DNA of 64,000 bases from Candidatus Edwardsbacteria bacterium RifOxyA12_full_54_48 (GCA_001777915.1 MFFN01000004.1:681744-745743); one strand, 5' to 3'. Shown: positions 43,001 through 51,772, counted from the first letter of the stretch. Numbers and translations: made by a program. Notes: generated by a model not told the origin, from the letters alone.

Positions 43001-43123
43001 GCCACGGCGCGGGATCTGTGGGTTCCGGCGGTGAATAATCACGGGGGGTTTGGGAGATGGAAGTTTTTGGAGATCAGGGATCCGTGGAATGCGAAGAATG
43101 AGATTTTTAAACAATTCAACTAG
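40076..43123 (+). CDS. Restriction helicase-nuclease (type III Res-like, BPTD_3080 family)
   Basis: 1015 residues. SF2 helicase motifs: QIEAVETA (Q motif-like), Walker A ATGSGKT near 165, DEAH box INDEAHHC near 300, SATPFF motif III, and motif VI VGRGLRRMGRG near 630. The C-terminal region has ending phrases (VEVTGEK, WRFLEIRDPW type) found in Res proteins with a nuclease fold; the classical PD-D/E-XK is plausible in FIPYQMNG...DFIVRI...VEVTGEK. The partner methyltransferase is at 46854-49793, after an AT-rich cassette. Start at the second in-frame Met cannot be excluded. Confidence 0.85.
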   Translation: MPSITIEDPIINSPFMKPQRHFRFDDQGSTNQIVEGRRESFYFMPVARPRGQNRDQQIIESFWTENRKEENKFINHVRSRVTQWRNSGLQMTSVTPVTRQLLEYWKNKDREKRLYFCQIEAVETAIYLTEAAKKFNDAALENQLREFNIQGNSDLNRIAFKMATGSGKTLVMAMLMAWHVLNKLAYPQDNRFSDTFLIVTPGITIKDRLRVLLPNDPDNFYRALDIVPAELLSRMQNAKIVITNFHAFKQRERGAAGKLTKSILNTGKKVSAFIETPDQMVRRVCRSLGNKGNVIVINDEAHHCYRRKEQGLEEVLKGEEKAEAKKREEEARLWINGLEAVKRKLGVRAVYDLSATPFFLKGSGFSEGTLFPWVVSDFSLIDAIECGIVKVPRVPIEDNANPGQMPTYRNLWYKIRDDLPRKGRGSEQKTPDPKVPVQLEGALRSLYENYQKHYQSWEQNTEARARGLTQPVFIVVCNNTSVSKMVYDFISGYEKEVKGQKVVVPGKLDLFSNVVNNAWTDRPSTILVDSEELESGEAMSAEFKKVAAVEIEEFKREYTQRFEGRSAENLTDEDLLREVMNTIGKQGKLGEQVKCVVSVSMLTEGWDANTVTHILGVRAFGTQLLCEQVVGRGLRRMGRGLVTKTINGATFETYPVEYAEVYGVPFSFIPCAGSTIQIPIPVQATRVRALEERNHLEITFPRLAGYKYDMPTEKLTASFGPESKMELSTLQVPTITVVAPIVGQKEVHNLDELKAHRIQEVEFLLAKHVLEKYYRDDQGNLKQYLFPQVLGIVRQWLDGSVVLKDDTFIQLLLLIEHGNLAADKIYGAISKSMSGQSTIKPILKPYDTIGSTKHVDFDTTKPVFATSPDKCHISHVVADTESWEQKLAHSLEQMEQVKAYVKNQSLGFFIPYQMNGEEKNYIPDFIVRIDDGHGTPDYADTTPGDEKRLRTGKDDLLNLIVEVTGEKRADKEIKVATARDLWVPAVNNHGGFGRWKFLEIRDPWNAKNEIFKQFN

Positions 43124-43135
43124 TAGATAATCATC

Positions 43136-44047
43136 ATGCCAATTATTGACAGATTCAAAGGCCCCGAAGGGCGAAAACGCCTTATAAAGTCGTTGTGTTC
43201 TCAACAAATTATTAAAGATAATATTAAAATAGCTTCGCAATTTTGCCAGTCTGTAATCTTACACGAATATTCAGCAGGAAGTATTTTGATTAAACAAGAG
43301 GATGTTGATAATGAATTACATTTTATTATTTCCGGGCGTGTAGCTATTCGTGTTAATCATCGAGACATTGCTTATAGGTGCACAAATACACATGTAGGCG
43401 AAATGGCTTTGATTGATACTGGAGCAACAAGGAGTGCTTCCGTTATCGCAGTTGAGAACACTTTAACAGCTAAAATCTCAGAACACGAGTTTACAAAAAT
43501 TGCAAATAAATATCCCTCAATTTGGCGTTATTTAGCAATTGAATTGGGAGCAAGGCTGCGTCAGAGAAATCAATTTGTGAGAAAACCTAATAGCAAACCA
43601 AGAATGTTTTTTGGATCCTCAAAAGAATCTATTCCATTGGTGAAGGAAATTATTCACAATTTAGACACAGACAAAGTAGAACCAATCCCCTGGACTAAAG
43701 ATATATTCTGGCCTTCACATTCTACACTTGAGGATCTTGAAAGGCAGTTGCCAACCTTTGATTTTGCCGTTTTCATTTTTGGTCCGGAGGATAGCATTAT
43801 CAGTAGAGGGAAAAAGAAAGAAGGGCCACGTGATAACGTTGTTTTAGAGTACGGAATGTTTGTCGGTGCAATAGGTAGAGATAGGACCTATTTTATTAAG
43901 CCCAGAAATGTAGAGATAAAAACACCTTCGGATATCTTTGGGCTTAAACCATTAGTATATGAACACAATAGATCTTTTACGAAAATTGATGTTAAACCCG
44001 TAGCCGCTGTCCTTATGAAATGTATAACAAGATACAGTGTTAGATGA
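43136..44047 (+). CDS. pycTIR: Pycsar effector: cyclic nucleotide-binding plus TIR-like domain
   Basis: 303 residues. N-terminal cNMP-binding domain (about 45-135) with HVGEMALIDTGATRSASV, which matches a phosphate-binding cassette (G-E-x-A...R-x-A). C-terminal TIR-like nucleotide-hydrolase domain (about 160-280): RMFFGSS start, WPSHSTLEDLE, VVLEYGMFVGAIG with the conserved glutamate, and FIKP. In the known Pycsar system a PycC enzyme makes cCMP or cUMP after phage infection and the TIR effector then degrades NAD+. The gene stop overlaps the cyclase gene region by a few bases. AT-rich, unlike Res/Mod. Confidence 0.85.
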   Translation: MPIIDRFKGPEGRKRLIKSLCSQQIIKDNIKIASQFCQSVILHEYSAGSILIKQEDVDNELHFIISGRVAIRVNHRDIAYRCTNTHVGEMALIDTGATRSASVIAVENTLTAKISEHEFTKIANKYPSIWRYLAIELGARLRQRNQFVRKPNSKPRMFFGSSKESIPLVKEIIHNLDTDKVEPIPWTKDIFWPSHSTLEDLERQLPTFDFAVFIFGPEDSIISRGKKKEGPRDNVVLEYGMFVGAIGRDRTYFIKPRNVEIKTPSDIFGLKPLVYEHNRSFTKIDVKPVAAVLMKCITRYSVR

Positions 44048-44058
44048 AGGAGATAGTC

Positions 44059-44757
44059 ATGGGCCTTGCAAATGACATCAGAGCTGAAGTTAAACAAACA
44101 TTTTCAAAACAGTGGGAAAAAAGAGATGGCAACAAAGTGCCAGATACAGACGATATCGCACTCGGCAATGCGGCTGTTGTTTTAAAAGGAACTATCTTAT
44201 ATGCAGATCTTGTAGAGTCGACATTAATGGTAAATTCTCAGCAACAGCATTTTGCAGCAGAAATCTATAAAACATTCTTATTAACTGCATGTAAAATAAT
44301 AAGAGATCAAGGTGGGACAATCACCGCATTTGATGGTGATAGGGTAATGGCGGTATACCTTGGAGATAATAAAAATTCAGCAGCAGCAAAAAGTGCATTA
44401 AAAATAAATTGGGCAGTCGATAAAATAATCAATACAGAACTTGTGGCCCAATATCCTAACAGCGATTATAGAGTAAAACAAGCAGTCGGTATAGATACTA
44501 GCGATTTATGGGTAGCAAGAACAGGTATTAGGGGCTCGAATGATCTTGTATGGGTCGGGCGAGCAGCGAATTATGCAGCGAAGCTATGTTCCTTGCGAAC
44601 AGGCTCTTCTGTGTCCTGGATAACAAAAGATGTTTTCGACGTTTTAAATAAAGAAGTGAAATATGGGCCAAATGAACAACCTATGTGGCAACAATCTTAC
44701 TGGTCTGCATACAATTGCTATGTGTTTTCGTCAAGTTGGAATTGGTCAATTGATTAA
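44059..44757 (+). CDS. pycC: Pycsar pyrimidine-cyclase-like enzyme (PycC)
   Basis: 232 residues. Class III nucleotidyl cyclase core: first metal site ILYADLVEST near 50, central FDGDRVMAVYLGD near 93 with the second metal Asp, and VWVGRAANYAAKLCSLR towards the end. PycC enzymes of Pycsar systems make cCMP or cUMP; the base specificity here cannot be read with confidence. Start at 44059 is chosen for AAGGAG six bases upstream rather than the 44044 Met. Immediately follows the TIR effector, as in Pycsar operons. Confidence 0.82.
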   Translation: MGLANDIRAEVKQTFSKQWEKRDGNKVPDTDDIALGNAAVVLKGTILYADLVESTLMVNSQQQHFAAEIYKTFLLTACKIIRDQGGTITAFDGDRVMAVYLGDNKNSAAAKSALKINWAVDKIINTELVAQYPNSDYRVKQAVGIDTSDLWVARTGIRGSNDLVWVGRAANYAAKLCSLRTGSSVSWITKDVFDVLNKEVKYGPNEQPMWQQSYWSAYNCYVFSSSWNWSID

Positions 44758-44772
44758 ATATCGGAGGATGGA

Positions 44773-45078
44773 ATGTATTATATAAAATCTCCTATTGGCA
44801 GGTTGTTAAATCCCGATGATACTTTTAACTATCAGAGTGATGATGTATTGAAAGTATTGTATGATTCGCATTACAATCCGTTTAATGATGAAACTACACC
44901 AACCAGTCTTAGACTATTATCAAATGCAATTAGTTTAGATGAAAAACGAACTAGTGACTTGTGCGAATATTTAAATAAATCCAATCTTATCGATTTAGTC
45001 AGAGTTGGAGTTAATAAATACTATAAAATAAACGCTTTAGGTATTCGATATGTTGAGTCTGGCGGAGGTGTATTATGA
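44773..45078 (+). CDS. Small winged-helix-like protein
   Basis: 101 residues. The last ~70 residues read like a winged helix: LRLLSNAISLDEKRTSDLCE then LNKSNLIDLVRVGVNKYYKI. It might be a regulator of the cassette or an antitoxin. The start has GGAGG upstream. Its stop overlaps the HEPN gene by four bases (ATGA), so the two form a pair. Confidence 0.55.
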   Translation: MYYIKSPIGRLLNPDDTFNYQSDDVLKVLYDSHYNPFNDETTPTSLRLLSNAISLDEKRTSDLCEYLNKSNLIDLVRVGVNKYYKINALGIRYVESGGGVL

Positions 45079-45518
45079 GTGTTGATGCATGGCTGGATCA
45101 AGCCGAGCATGATTATTGTTTAGCGAAATTAGCACAGGAAAAAGGATATAATGAATGGGCAGTATTCTGTGCATCTCAAGCTTTGGAAAAAGTAATTAAA
45201 GCTACAATACTAACGTTAGTTCCCGGTATTTCTAACAAGGAACTGTATGAACACAATTTGCACTATCTTCTGGCTAAATTGCCGATTAAGTTTAAGACAG
45301 ATAAAATTGAAGAAGATTGCAAAGAAATTGATGATATAGCCAAATATTCAAGGTACCCGACAAAAAATCATAATGGCAAACCACCAAAAGAAATGTGTAC
45401 AATTGAAATATCTCAGAATGTATTAGAGAAAGCTGACAAATTATTATGTTTTTACAGAAAAATATATAAAATAAGCGATGGGTTGTTTGATAATATAGAA
45501 CCCCCATTATATCAATAG
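45075..45518 (+). CDS. HEPN-domain protein
   Basis: 147 residues. HEPN fold pattern: WLDQAEHDYCLAKLA, CASQALEKVIKATIL (the EK-x-x-KA helix typical of HEPN), and KYSRYPTKNH with an R-x5-H motif. HEPN domains are RNases or partners of MNT nucleotidyltransferases; no MNT gene is beside it. Coupled by a four-base overlap to the wHTH-like gene, so a toxin-antitoxin-like or signalling role is possible. Confidence 0.75.
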   Translation: MSVDAWLDQAEHDYCLAKLAQEKGYNEWAVFCASQALEKVIKATILTLVPGISNKELYEHNLHYLLAKLPIKFKTDKIEEDCKEIDDIAKYSRYPTKNHNGKPPKEMCTIEISQNVLEKADKLLCFYRKIYKISDGLFDNIEPPLYQ

Positions 45519-45537
45519 CACTTTAAAAGGTATAATT

Positions 45538-46749
45538 ATGCCCAGAGGCCGCCCCCCTCAAAATGTTAAAAAGCATGCTAAACCCATAAAACAGCAAGCC
45601 TCAAAGCTCGGTCATAAGCCCCGACCCCTCCCTAATCCTCCCCGCCGCGGAGAGGGAACAGGGCGTGGTGCGGTCTATTCCAGCCGCCACCAAGATAAAA
45701 AGGCCAATATACAATTCAAAAAAACAATTAGTGTAAACATGAAGCATATGCTTGATGGAATAAGATACTATTATTCAATACCTGTAATAAATGATGGTTC
45801 AAAATATGAAAAAAAACAAGTAAAGTCTGTCATCGTTAACAAATTTAAAAAATTGATTACTAAGATGCAAGCTGATCCTGCAATTGCTCTATTTATGCGG
45901 GGGAATAAATGCGACAGGAGGTTTATCCAAAATGATTTGGATAAATATTATATTGTTGGAGAAAAAGCAAAATTCTTTTTGAAAAATGATGTAGATAGAA
46001 TAACAAAGAAATATCTAAAAACAAAGGATTTGGGAAAAGAATCTATAATTGATGAAATTATTCAATTAATAAAAGTGTGTAATGGAATAATTGTAAATAA
46101 ACCCAAAGACCACCCCACAAAAGGAGTATTAGGCGGTGATTTTATTAAATACATTAGAAAAATAAAGGATATAGAGGAACTTGGCAACTGGTTATTGTTT
46201 TTTTATGCATGGATACACAATAATGGCAAACCTGCCGAAATTAAAAAAGTATCACCGTGTATTTCGGTTACTATTGGTGGCAATATGTACGAAACAGCCA
46301 GCAAATTCGCGTTAAATAGAAATGATGAGGGAATGGTAGTTGTTGGTTTTATAAATACTGATGAAATACATACATTTATAAAAGCGCAAGCGATAAAAGA
46401 AACATTAAAAAAGCATGGTGTAACCTGGTATGATGACATTAACAATGAGATAATATTACTTAATGGTTTATATCCTCACAACATATTCGGATTCTATCAT
46501 TTGAAGAAAAAAACAAAAATTGTTGATTTTTATATTAACCCTTGGATTGTTGATATGTTAGAAAAGGGTGTCAGCTTGGATCCAAAAATAGGTATATTAA
46601 TCAATCAGAGTGGTTTTATTGATAAGGTAATTAGACTGGGATATAGTAAATATTCGTATTATATATGTGGTCAGAAAAAGATTTATGTTGGTGATGTTAA
46701 TGATGGATATTTAAGCTCAAATGTATTTGAGGCGTTTACATTCACATGA
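45538..46749 (+). CDS. Chimeric unknown protein with a mod-derived N terminus
   Basis: 403 residues. The first ~58 residues (MPRGRPP, PLPNPPRRGEGTGRG, RHQDKKANI) are nearly the same as the first ~58 residues of the Mod protein at 46854. The rest is AT-rich and basic, without recognised motifs; it contains several aromatic-rich strands (HNIFGFYHLKKKTKIVDFYI). The N terminus is probably a copied segment rather than functional. The body is not recognised. Confidence 0.6.
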   Translation: MPRGRPPQNVKKHAKPIKQQASKLGHKPRPLPNPPRRGEGTGRGAVYSSRHQDKKANIQFKKTISVNMKHMLDGIRYYYSIPVINDGSKYEKKQVKSVIVNKFKKLITKMQADPAIALFMRGNKCDRRFIQNDLDKYYIVGEKAKFFLKNDVDRITKKYLKTKDLGKESIIDEIIQLIKVCNGIIVNKPKDHPTKGVLGGDFIKYIRKIKDIEELGNWLLFFYAWIHNNGKPAEIKKVSPCISVTIGGNMYETASKFALNRNDEGMVVVGFINTDEIHTFIKAQAIKETLKKHGVTWYDDINNEIILLNGLYPHNIFGFYHLKKKTKIVDFYINPWIVDMLEKGVSLDPKIGILINQSGFIDKVIRLGYSKYSYYICGQKKIYVGDVNDGYLSSNVFEAFTFT

Positions 46750-46853
46750 ACCATCTTAAGAAAATAATTGGAGTTTTAATAATTTGTTGGAATATGTTAC
46801 TGTTTACAAGATGATTAATGGCAAATTTAATGTTTCAAAAGAATAGAGGAAAT

Positions 46854-49793
46854 ATGCCCAGAGGACGCCCCCCAAAAAACGCTAAAAAGGCTGCTTTAAA
46901 GCCCGCCAAGCAGTCTTCAAAACCCGGCCGCAAGCCCCGACCCCTCCCTAACCCTCCCCGCAGCGGAGAGGGAACCGGGCGTGGTACGGTCTATTCCATT
47001 CGCCACCAGGACAAGCGGGCTAACATACCCACCGAGGAACTGCGGGACTTTATGGTGGCCGAGGAGAAAAAGCCGGCCGTTATTCTATACCCGCGCGATA
47101 CCTCGCTGGACCCGCAGTTGGTCTGGAAGGGCAAGGATGAGCAGGACAGCAAGGACATGACCGTTCCTGCGGTGCCGGTTTACATTCAGGAGAAGATACA
47201 CCCGCAAGCGCTCATAGAGAATCTAAAAGCAGAATCCAAAAGGCAGAAAAACGAAGAAGTCCCCGATTTATTTGGCGATTTTAACGGCCTGCCCAAGGAG
47301 TTTTCAGATAGAGTGGACTTTTACAACCACTTTGCCAACTGGCAGAACCGGATGATCCTGGGCGATTCGCTGTTGGTGATGAACAGCCTGGCCGAAAAAG
47401 AGGGGCTTAAGGGCAAGGTGCAGATGGTCTACATTGACCCGCCCTATGGTATAAAGTTCGGCTCCAACTGGCAGGTAAGCACCCGCAAGAGGGATGTAAA
47501 GGACAGCAAGGCCGAGGACGCCACCCGCCAGCCCGAACAGGTAAAGGCCTTCCGCGATACCTGGGAGTTGGGAATACATTCTTATTTGTCTTATATGCGC
47601 GACCGGCTGACCGTGGCCCGGGAACTGCTGACTGAGACCGGCTCGGTGTTTGTGCAGATCGGGGATGAGAATGTTCATTTGGTAAGAGCAGTTATGGATG
47701 AGGTATTTGGGAGCGATAATTTCCTTGTGGAAATATCGTTTAAAAAAGGTATAGGTGCTTCAGAAATATTTGTGCCTAGTGTATTTGATTATCTTTTAGT
47801 CTATGCAAAAAACCAAGAAGTTGTTAAATACCGGCAATTATTTACTCCGTCAACTCTAGATGATGATGATTTTAATTTCTCCTGGGTAGAGTCACCGGTA
47901 GAAGGTGAAAGACGTTTGAATACTAAAGATTTCAATTCTCAAGGTAAACTTATAAATCAATCAATAAGATTCCAAGCATCAACTTTAGTTTCTAAGGGCG
48001 AATCTAAGGATAGTTCGGTGGGGTTTGATTATAAAGGCTCTGTTTTCATGCCTGCCTCTGGTTCACATTGGAAAACAACAAAAGATGGGTTAAAGCGTTT
48101 GGCCAATACAAATCGGTTACTATCTTCAGGTATTACCCTAACATTTAAGCGTTATTTTACTGATTACCCTTATACCCGACCGACAAATGTTTGGCTTGAT
48201 ACAGTTCAAAGCACTTTTGCGTCAGATAAAATATATGTTGTTCAGACTACTACAAAAGTTATAGAGCGTTGCATGCTTATGGTAACCGACCCCGGCGACC
48301 TCGTCCTTGACCCCACTTGCGGCAGCGGCACCACCGCCTATGTTGCCGAGCAATGGGGCCGCCGGTGGATAACATTAGATACCAGCCGCGTGGCCCTTAC
48401 CCTGGCCCGCACCCGGCTTATGGCCGCCAAGTACCCATACTTCCATTTGGCCGATTCGCCGGAGGGCATGCTTAAAGAGGCCGAAATGCTAGGTACCCTG
48501 GCTTCCGCCAAGTTTGACCTCTCCCCGGCCCTCTCCCGCAAGGAGAGGGTGCCGGATATCCGGCGCGGATTCGTTTACAAACGGGTGCCGCATGTTACCC
48601 TAAAATCCATTGCCAATAACCAGGAGATTGATACCATCTACGCCAAGTGGCAGGAGAAGATGCAACCCAAACGCGCGGAGCTGAACAAGGCCGCCAAAGA
48701 AAAGTGGGAAGAATGGGAGATCCCGCGCGATTTGCCAGAGGCTAAAGCAGAGGTTCAAAAATTACTTAAAGAATGGTGGGAGCTTCGCCTGGTCCGGCAG
48801 AAGGAGATAGACGATTCCATTTCCCGCCATGCCGATACCGAATTGTTATTTGACCAGCCCTACGAGGACAACAAACGGGTGCGGATAACCGGGCCGTTTA
48901 CAGTGGAAAGCCTTTCGCCCCACCGGATGCTGTCCCCGGAGATCCAGCGCACCGCCACCGAGGCCGCCGCGGAACGCGATTCTTCGTCCATCGGCTTTGA
49001 GCGGATGATACTTGAGAACCTTAAAACCGCCGGGGTGCAGAATACCGTCAAGAACGAGCGGATGAAATTCGACCGGCTGGATGTCATTTCCAGCCCTTAC
49101 CTGCATGCCACGGGCGAGTATTCAGACAAGGAAGGTAAGTCACACCGGGTAGCGGTATTCATCGGGCCGGAGCACGGCACAGTAGGGCCGAACCATATCA
49201 AGGACGCCGCCAAGGAAGCGGTAAAGGGCCTGGGTCACGAGGTGTTGATAGTCTGCGGCTTTGCCTTTGACCCGCATGTCAACGAAGAGGCCAAACGCTA
49301 CGGCAACCTTACCGTTCTGGTCACCCGGATGAACACCGACCTGACCATGGGCAGTGAAATGCTAAAAAAGACCGGGGGCGGCAACCTGTTCATGGTGTTT
49401 GGCGAGCCGGACATTCAACCGGTGGACCGCAAGACCGGCAAGATATTGCCAAACAAGGATGGCAAGATAGTTTTGGAGATCAAAGGGGTGGATGTCTATG
49501 ACCCAACCACCGGCGAGGTGCGCGGCCACACCAACGACGATATCGCCTGCTGGTTCGTGGACACCAATTACAATGGGGAAAGCTTCTTTGTCCGTCAGGC
49601 CTACTTTACCGGGGCCGGGGATCCGTACGACAGGCTTAAAAAGGCCTTAAGGGCGGAGATAAACGAAAGCGCCTGGTCAACCCTGTATTCCACCAAAAGC
49701 CGCCCGTTTGACAAGCCGGAGACCGGGAAGATAGCGGTCAAGGTGATTAATCATTATGGGGACGAGGTGCTGAAGGTGTACGAGGTGGAATAA
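46854..49793 (+). CDS. Type III-like DNA methyltransferase (Mod), beta-class order
   Basis: 979 residues. Catalytic motif IV YIDPPYGIKF near 192 and motif I DLVLDPTCGSGTT near 485 in that order (beta class). The stretch between them (about residues 270-475, 47660-48285) is much richer in AT and is the expected target recognition part. The start at 46854 has AGAGGAAAT upstream and matches the copied start at 45538. Two stretches derive from palindromic repeats (PLPNPPRSGEGTGRG; SPALSRKERVPD). Partner of the Res gene at 40076. Confidence 0.87.
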   Translation: MPRGRPPKNAKKAALKPAKQSSKPGRKPRPLPNPPRSGEGTGRGTVYSIRHQDKRANIPTEELRDFMVAEEKKPAVILYPRDTSLDPQLVWKGKDEQDSKDMTVPAVPVYIQEKIHPQALIENLKAESKRQKNEEVPDLFGDFNGLPKEFSDRVDFYNHFANWQNRMILGDSLLVMNSLAEKEGLKGKVQMVYIDPPYGIKFGSNWQVSTRKRDVKDSKAEDATRQPEQVKAFRDTWELGIHSYLSYMRDRLTVARELLTETGSVFVQIGDENVHLVRAVMDEVFGSDNFLVEISFKKGIGASEIFVPSVFDYLLVYAKNQEVVKYRQLFTPSTLDDDDFNFSWVESPVEGERRLNTKDFNSQGKLINQSIRFQASTLVSKGESKDSSVGFDYKGSVFMPASGSHWKTTKDGLKRLANTNRLLSSGITLTFKRYFTDYPYTRPTNVWLDTVQSTFASDKIYVVQTTTKVIERCMLMVTDPGDLVLDPTCGSGTTAYVAEQWGRRWITLDTSRVALTLARTRLMAAKYPYFHLADSPEGMLKEAEMLGTLASAKFDLSPALSRKERVPDIRRGFVYKRVPHVTLKSIANNQEIDTIYAKWQEKMQPKRAELNKAAKEKWEEWEIPRDLPEAKAEVQKLLKEWWELRLVRQKEIDDSISRHADTELLFDQPYEDNKRVRITGPFTVESLSPHRMLSPEIQRTATEAAAERDSSSIGFERMILENLKTAGVQNTVKNERMKFDRLDVISSPYLHATGEYSDKEGKSHRVAVFIGPEHGTVGPNHIKDAAKEAVKGLGHEVLIVCGFAFDPHVNEEAKRYGNLTVLVTRMNTDLTMGSEMLKKTGGGNLFMVFGEPDIQPVDRKTGKILPNKDGKIVLEIKGVDVYDPTTGEVRGHTNDDIACWFVDTNYNGESFFVRQAYFTGAGDPYDRLKKALRAEINESAWSTLYSTKSRPFDKPETGKIAVKVINHYGDEVLKVYEVE

Positions 49794-49802
49794 AAAAAGA
49801 TT

Positions 49803-50261
49803 ATGTCTAACAAAGAAAAATTGAACACTGTCTTATCGGGCGTTTCCGGCGAATACTTTGTGGCCGCCGAACTGTCTAAACGAGGATACATAGCTTCAAT
49901 TACCTTAAGGAACACAAAAGGGGTTGACATCCTTTGCTCAAATGCCGAAGCCACGAAGACGGTTGGCATACAGGTTAAAACCAGCAGCGGGGCTAAAAGG
50001 AGTTGGATATTGAACCAAAAAGCGGAAAAATATTTCGCCGACAATTTATTTTATATTTTTGTTAATCTTTATAAGAATAAAAAACATCCGGATTATTTTA
50101 TTGTGCCCAGTAAGGTAGTGTCCAAATATTGTAAAAAAGGTCATTCAAACTGGTTAAGAACACCCGGGAAGAGAGGGCAAAAACATAATGATACGCCTAT
50201 GAGAAAATTTCATGATCCAGAGGAGGAATATTTAAACCGGTGGGAATTGTTAAATTTATAA
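49803..50261 (+). CDS. Small PD-(D/E)XK-like nuclease
   Basis: 152 residues. GEYFVAAELSKRGY, KGVDILCSNA and GIQVKTSS give the order E...D...QxK of the PD-(D/E)XK fold; it resembles small DUF4365-like or intron-associated nucleases. Lies 9 bp after mod; probably co-transcribed. Substrate unknown. Confidence 0.65.
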   Translation: MSNKEKLNTVLSGVSGEYFVAAELSKRGYIASITLRNTKGVDILCSNAEATKTVGIQVKTSSGAKRSWILNQKAEKYFADNLFYIFVNLYKNKKHPDYFIVPSKVVSKYCKKGHSNWLRTPGKRGQKHNDTPMRKFHDPEEEYLNRWELLNL

Positions 50262-50867
50262 TTTTGGTATACGTTTCATTAAAAGGCCCTGCTTTCCTGC
50301 CGGAAAAAAGATAAAAAGCTTTTTCACAAATAAAATCGCCTCCCAACAGGTTTTGTCTACCTTTAAATACGGGAGGCGTAATATTATCAATGTTGTCAGT
50401 GTTTTGTTAATTACCGTTTGGCGTTATCCCTCTTTCAGTTTGCGATTATCGACGATATTCCAATGACAGCTTGATGGGCGGTTGAAAAAGTGATTTTAAT
50501 TTATCCAGGAATGCCAGGTCAGAATCGGTCATTTTCTCTTTTGGTGTTGGTGCGGGAAGATCCAGTTTAAGCTGCCATTGAGTATTGAACCTACTTCTGT
50601 GCCTGCCGGTTTCCACCTCCTTTCGTTTGCATTTCTCTTTTGCTCTGTGGTTTACTGATGGTTTGTCGTTGGGGAAACAAAATTGCTTTATATGCACAAT
50701 ATATGCCTGTTGTATAAATTAATTTAACATAGACATATTGTGTGCAAATGAAAATGGCGATCTATATGTTGAAATGGTATATTTATTATTACGTTAGGTT
50801 AAATGCAGTTATTTAATGCTTGTGCAATATTTGCTTTAATAATGCAACACTGAATAGAAGAGGGAAA
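50262..50867. other. Intergenic region with a doubtful minus-strand frame
   Basis: About 600 bp, AT-rich. A hairpin CGCCTCCC/GGGAGGCG lies at 50337-50378. A minus-strand frame of 83 codons (50446-50697) starts poorly and has no recognised motif (ends LSLEYRR); it is noted here but not called as a gene. Confidence 0.4.
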
Positions 50868-51596
50868 ATGAATTTAGGATTTATTGCTTCACCCCAAAAA
50901 GGAATGTTCGAATATTTGACCATTTTAATGTCGTCTATCATAGCAATCGTTTCGCTGCTTGTAACACACTTCAATAACAAAAGGAATCTGAAGTTCCTAG
51001 AGGAAAAAGATAAACATGAGACGGAACAGAAAAGAATAATAGACGAAATGGAGATCAGCAAGGACAAGCGCTATCAGCAGAGGGCGTATAACCGTTTGTC
51101 GAGTGGTTTGTTAAAGCTGTATAACAGCTACATCAAACACCGATGTTTATATGCCGGCAACCAACGGCTGGATGTGGTGGAGATCAATGATACCTTTATT
51201 GAAGACATCGCTGCCTTCAAAACCGTTTACAATAAAGAAGTAGATATCATACCAGAATATGCCATCAGTTTGTTCGAATTAGTAGACACATTGAACAGAT
51301 TCGTTTTGCTGAAAGATATTTTAGAAAAAGAACAGGATCTTGTTCAAAATAACGGTCATAAAAAACTTAAGGCCAAGCGGGCTGTGATGGACTCACTGTC
51401 GGCACTTCTTGATAAGGAATTTGTGGACATTCTCGACCAGATTTCAGATAAGGCGGATATATCTGAACCGTATAAAAGGTATCTTAAAGACAACAGCCCG
51501 GAAAGTTATGTAGCCAATAGCCTCAAAATTCAGCAAGAAATGATAAAAAGGATGGAGGATTCTTTTAGGAAGCAGACAAACAGCGATGTAGGGTAG
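50868..51596 (+). CDS. Membrane-anchored coiled-coil protein
   Basis: 243 residues from Met at 50868 (AGAGGGA upstream). One helix near residues 20-40 (IAIVSLLVTHF), then long charged helices (NLKFLEEKDKHETEQKRII) likely coiled coil. Not recognised. Last intact gene of the defence island, on the same strand as mod but 600 bp away. Confidence 0.6.
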   Translation: MNLGFIASPQKGMFEYLTILMSSIIAIVSLLVTHFNNKRNLKFLEEKDKHETEQKRIIDEMEISKDKRYQQRAYNRLSSGLLKLYNSYIKHRCLYAGNQRLDVVEINDTFIEDIAAFKTVYNKEVDIIPEYAISLFELVDTLNRFVLLKDILEKEQDLVQNNGHKKLKAKRAVMDSLSALLDKEFVDILDQISDKADISEPYKRYLKDNSPESYVANSLKIQQEMIKRMEDSFRKQTNSDVG

Positions 51597-51772
51597 TGTT
51601 CACTTGCCGGACTTACTTAAAGGTAAAAGCTAAAAACAAAATTTCTTTGTGCCCTCTGTGCATCTGCGGTTAACGCCCAAAACATGTAATAAACATTTCA
51701 GGAATAACATGGGCAACTTCTTCCATCTCATCCTCCTGGTGGGCGCGGCCACCGGCCAGGGCCAGCGATAAC

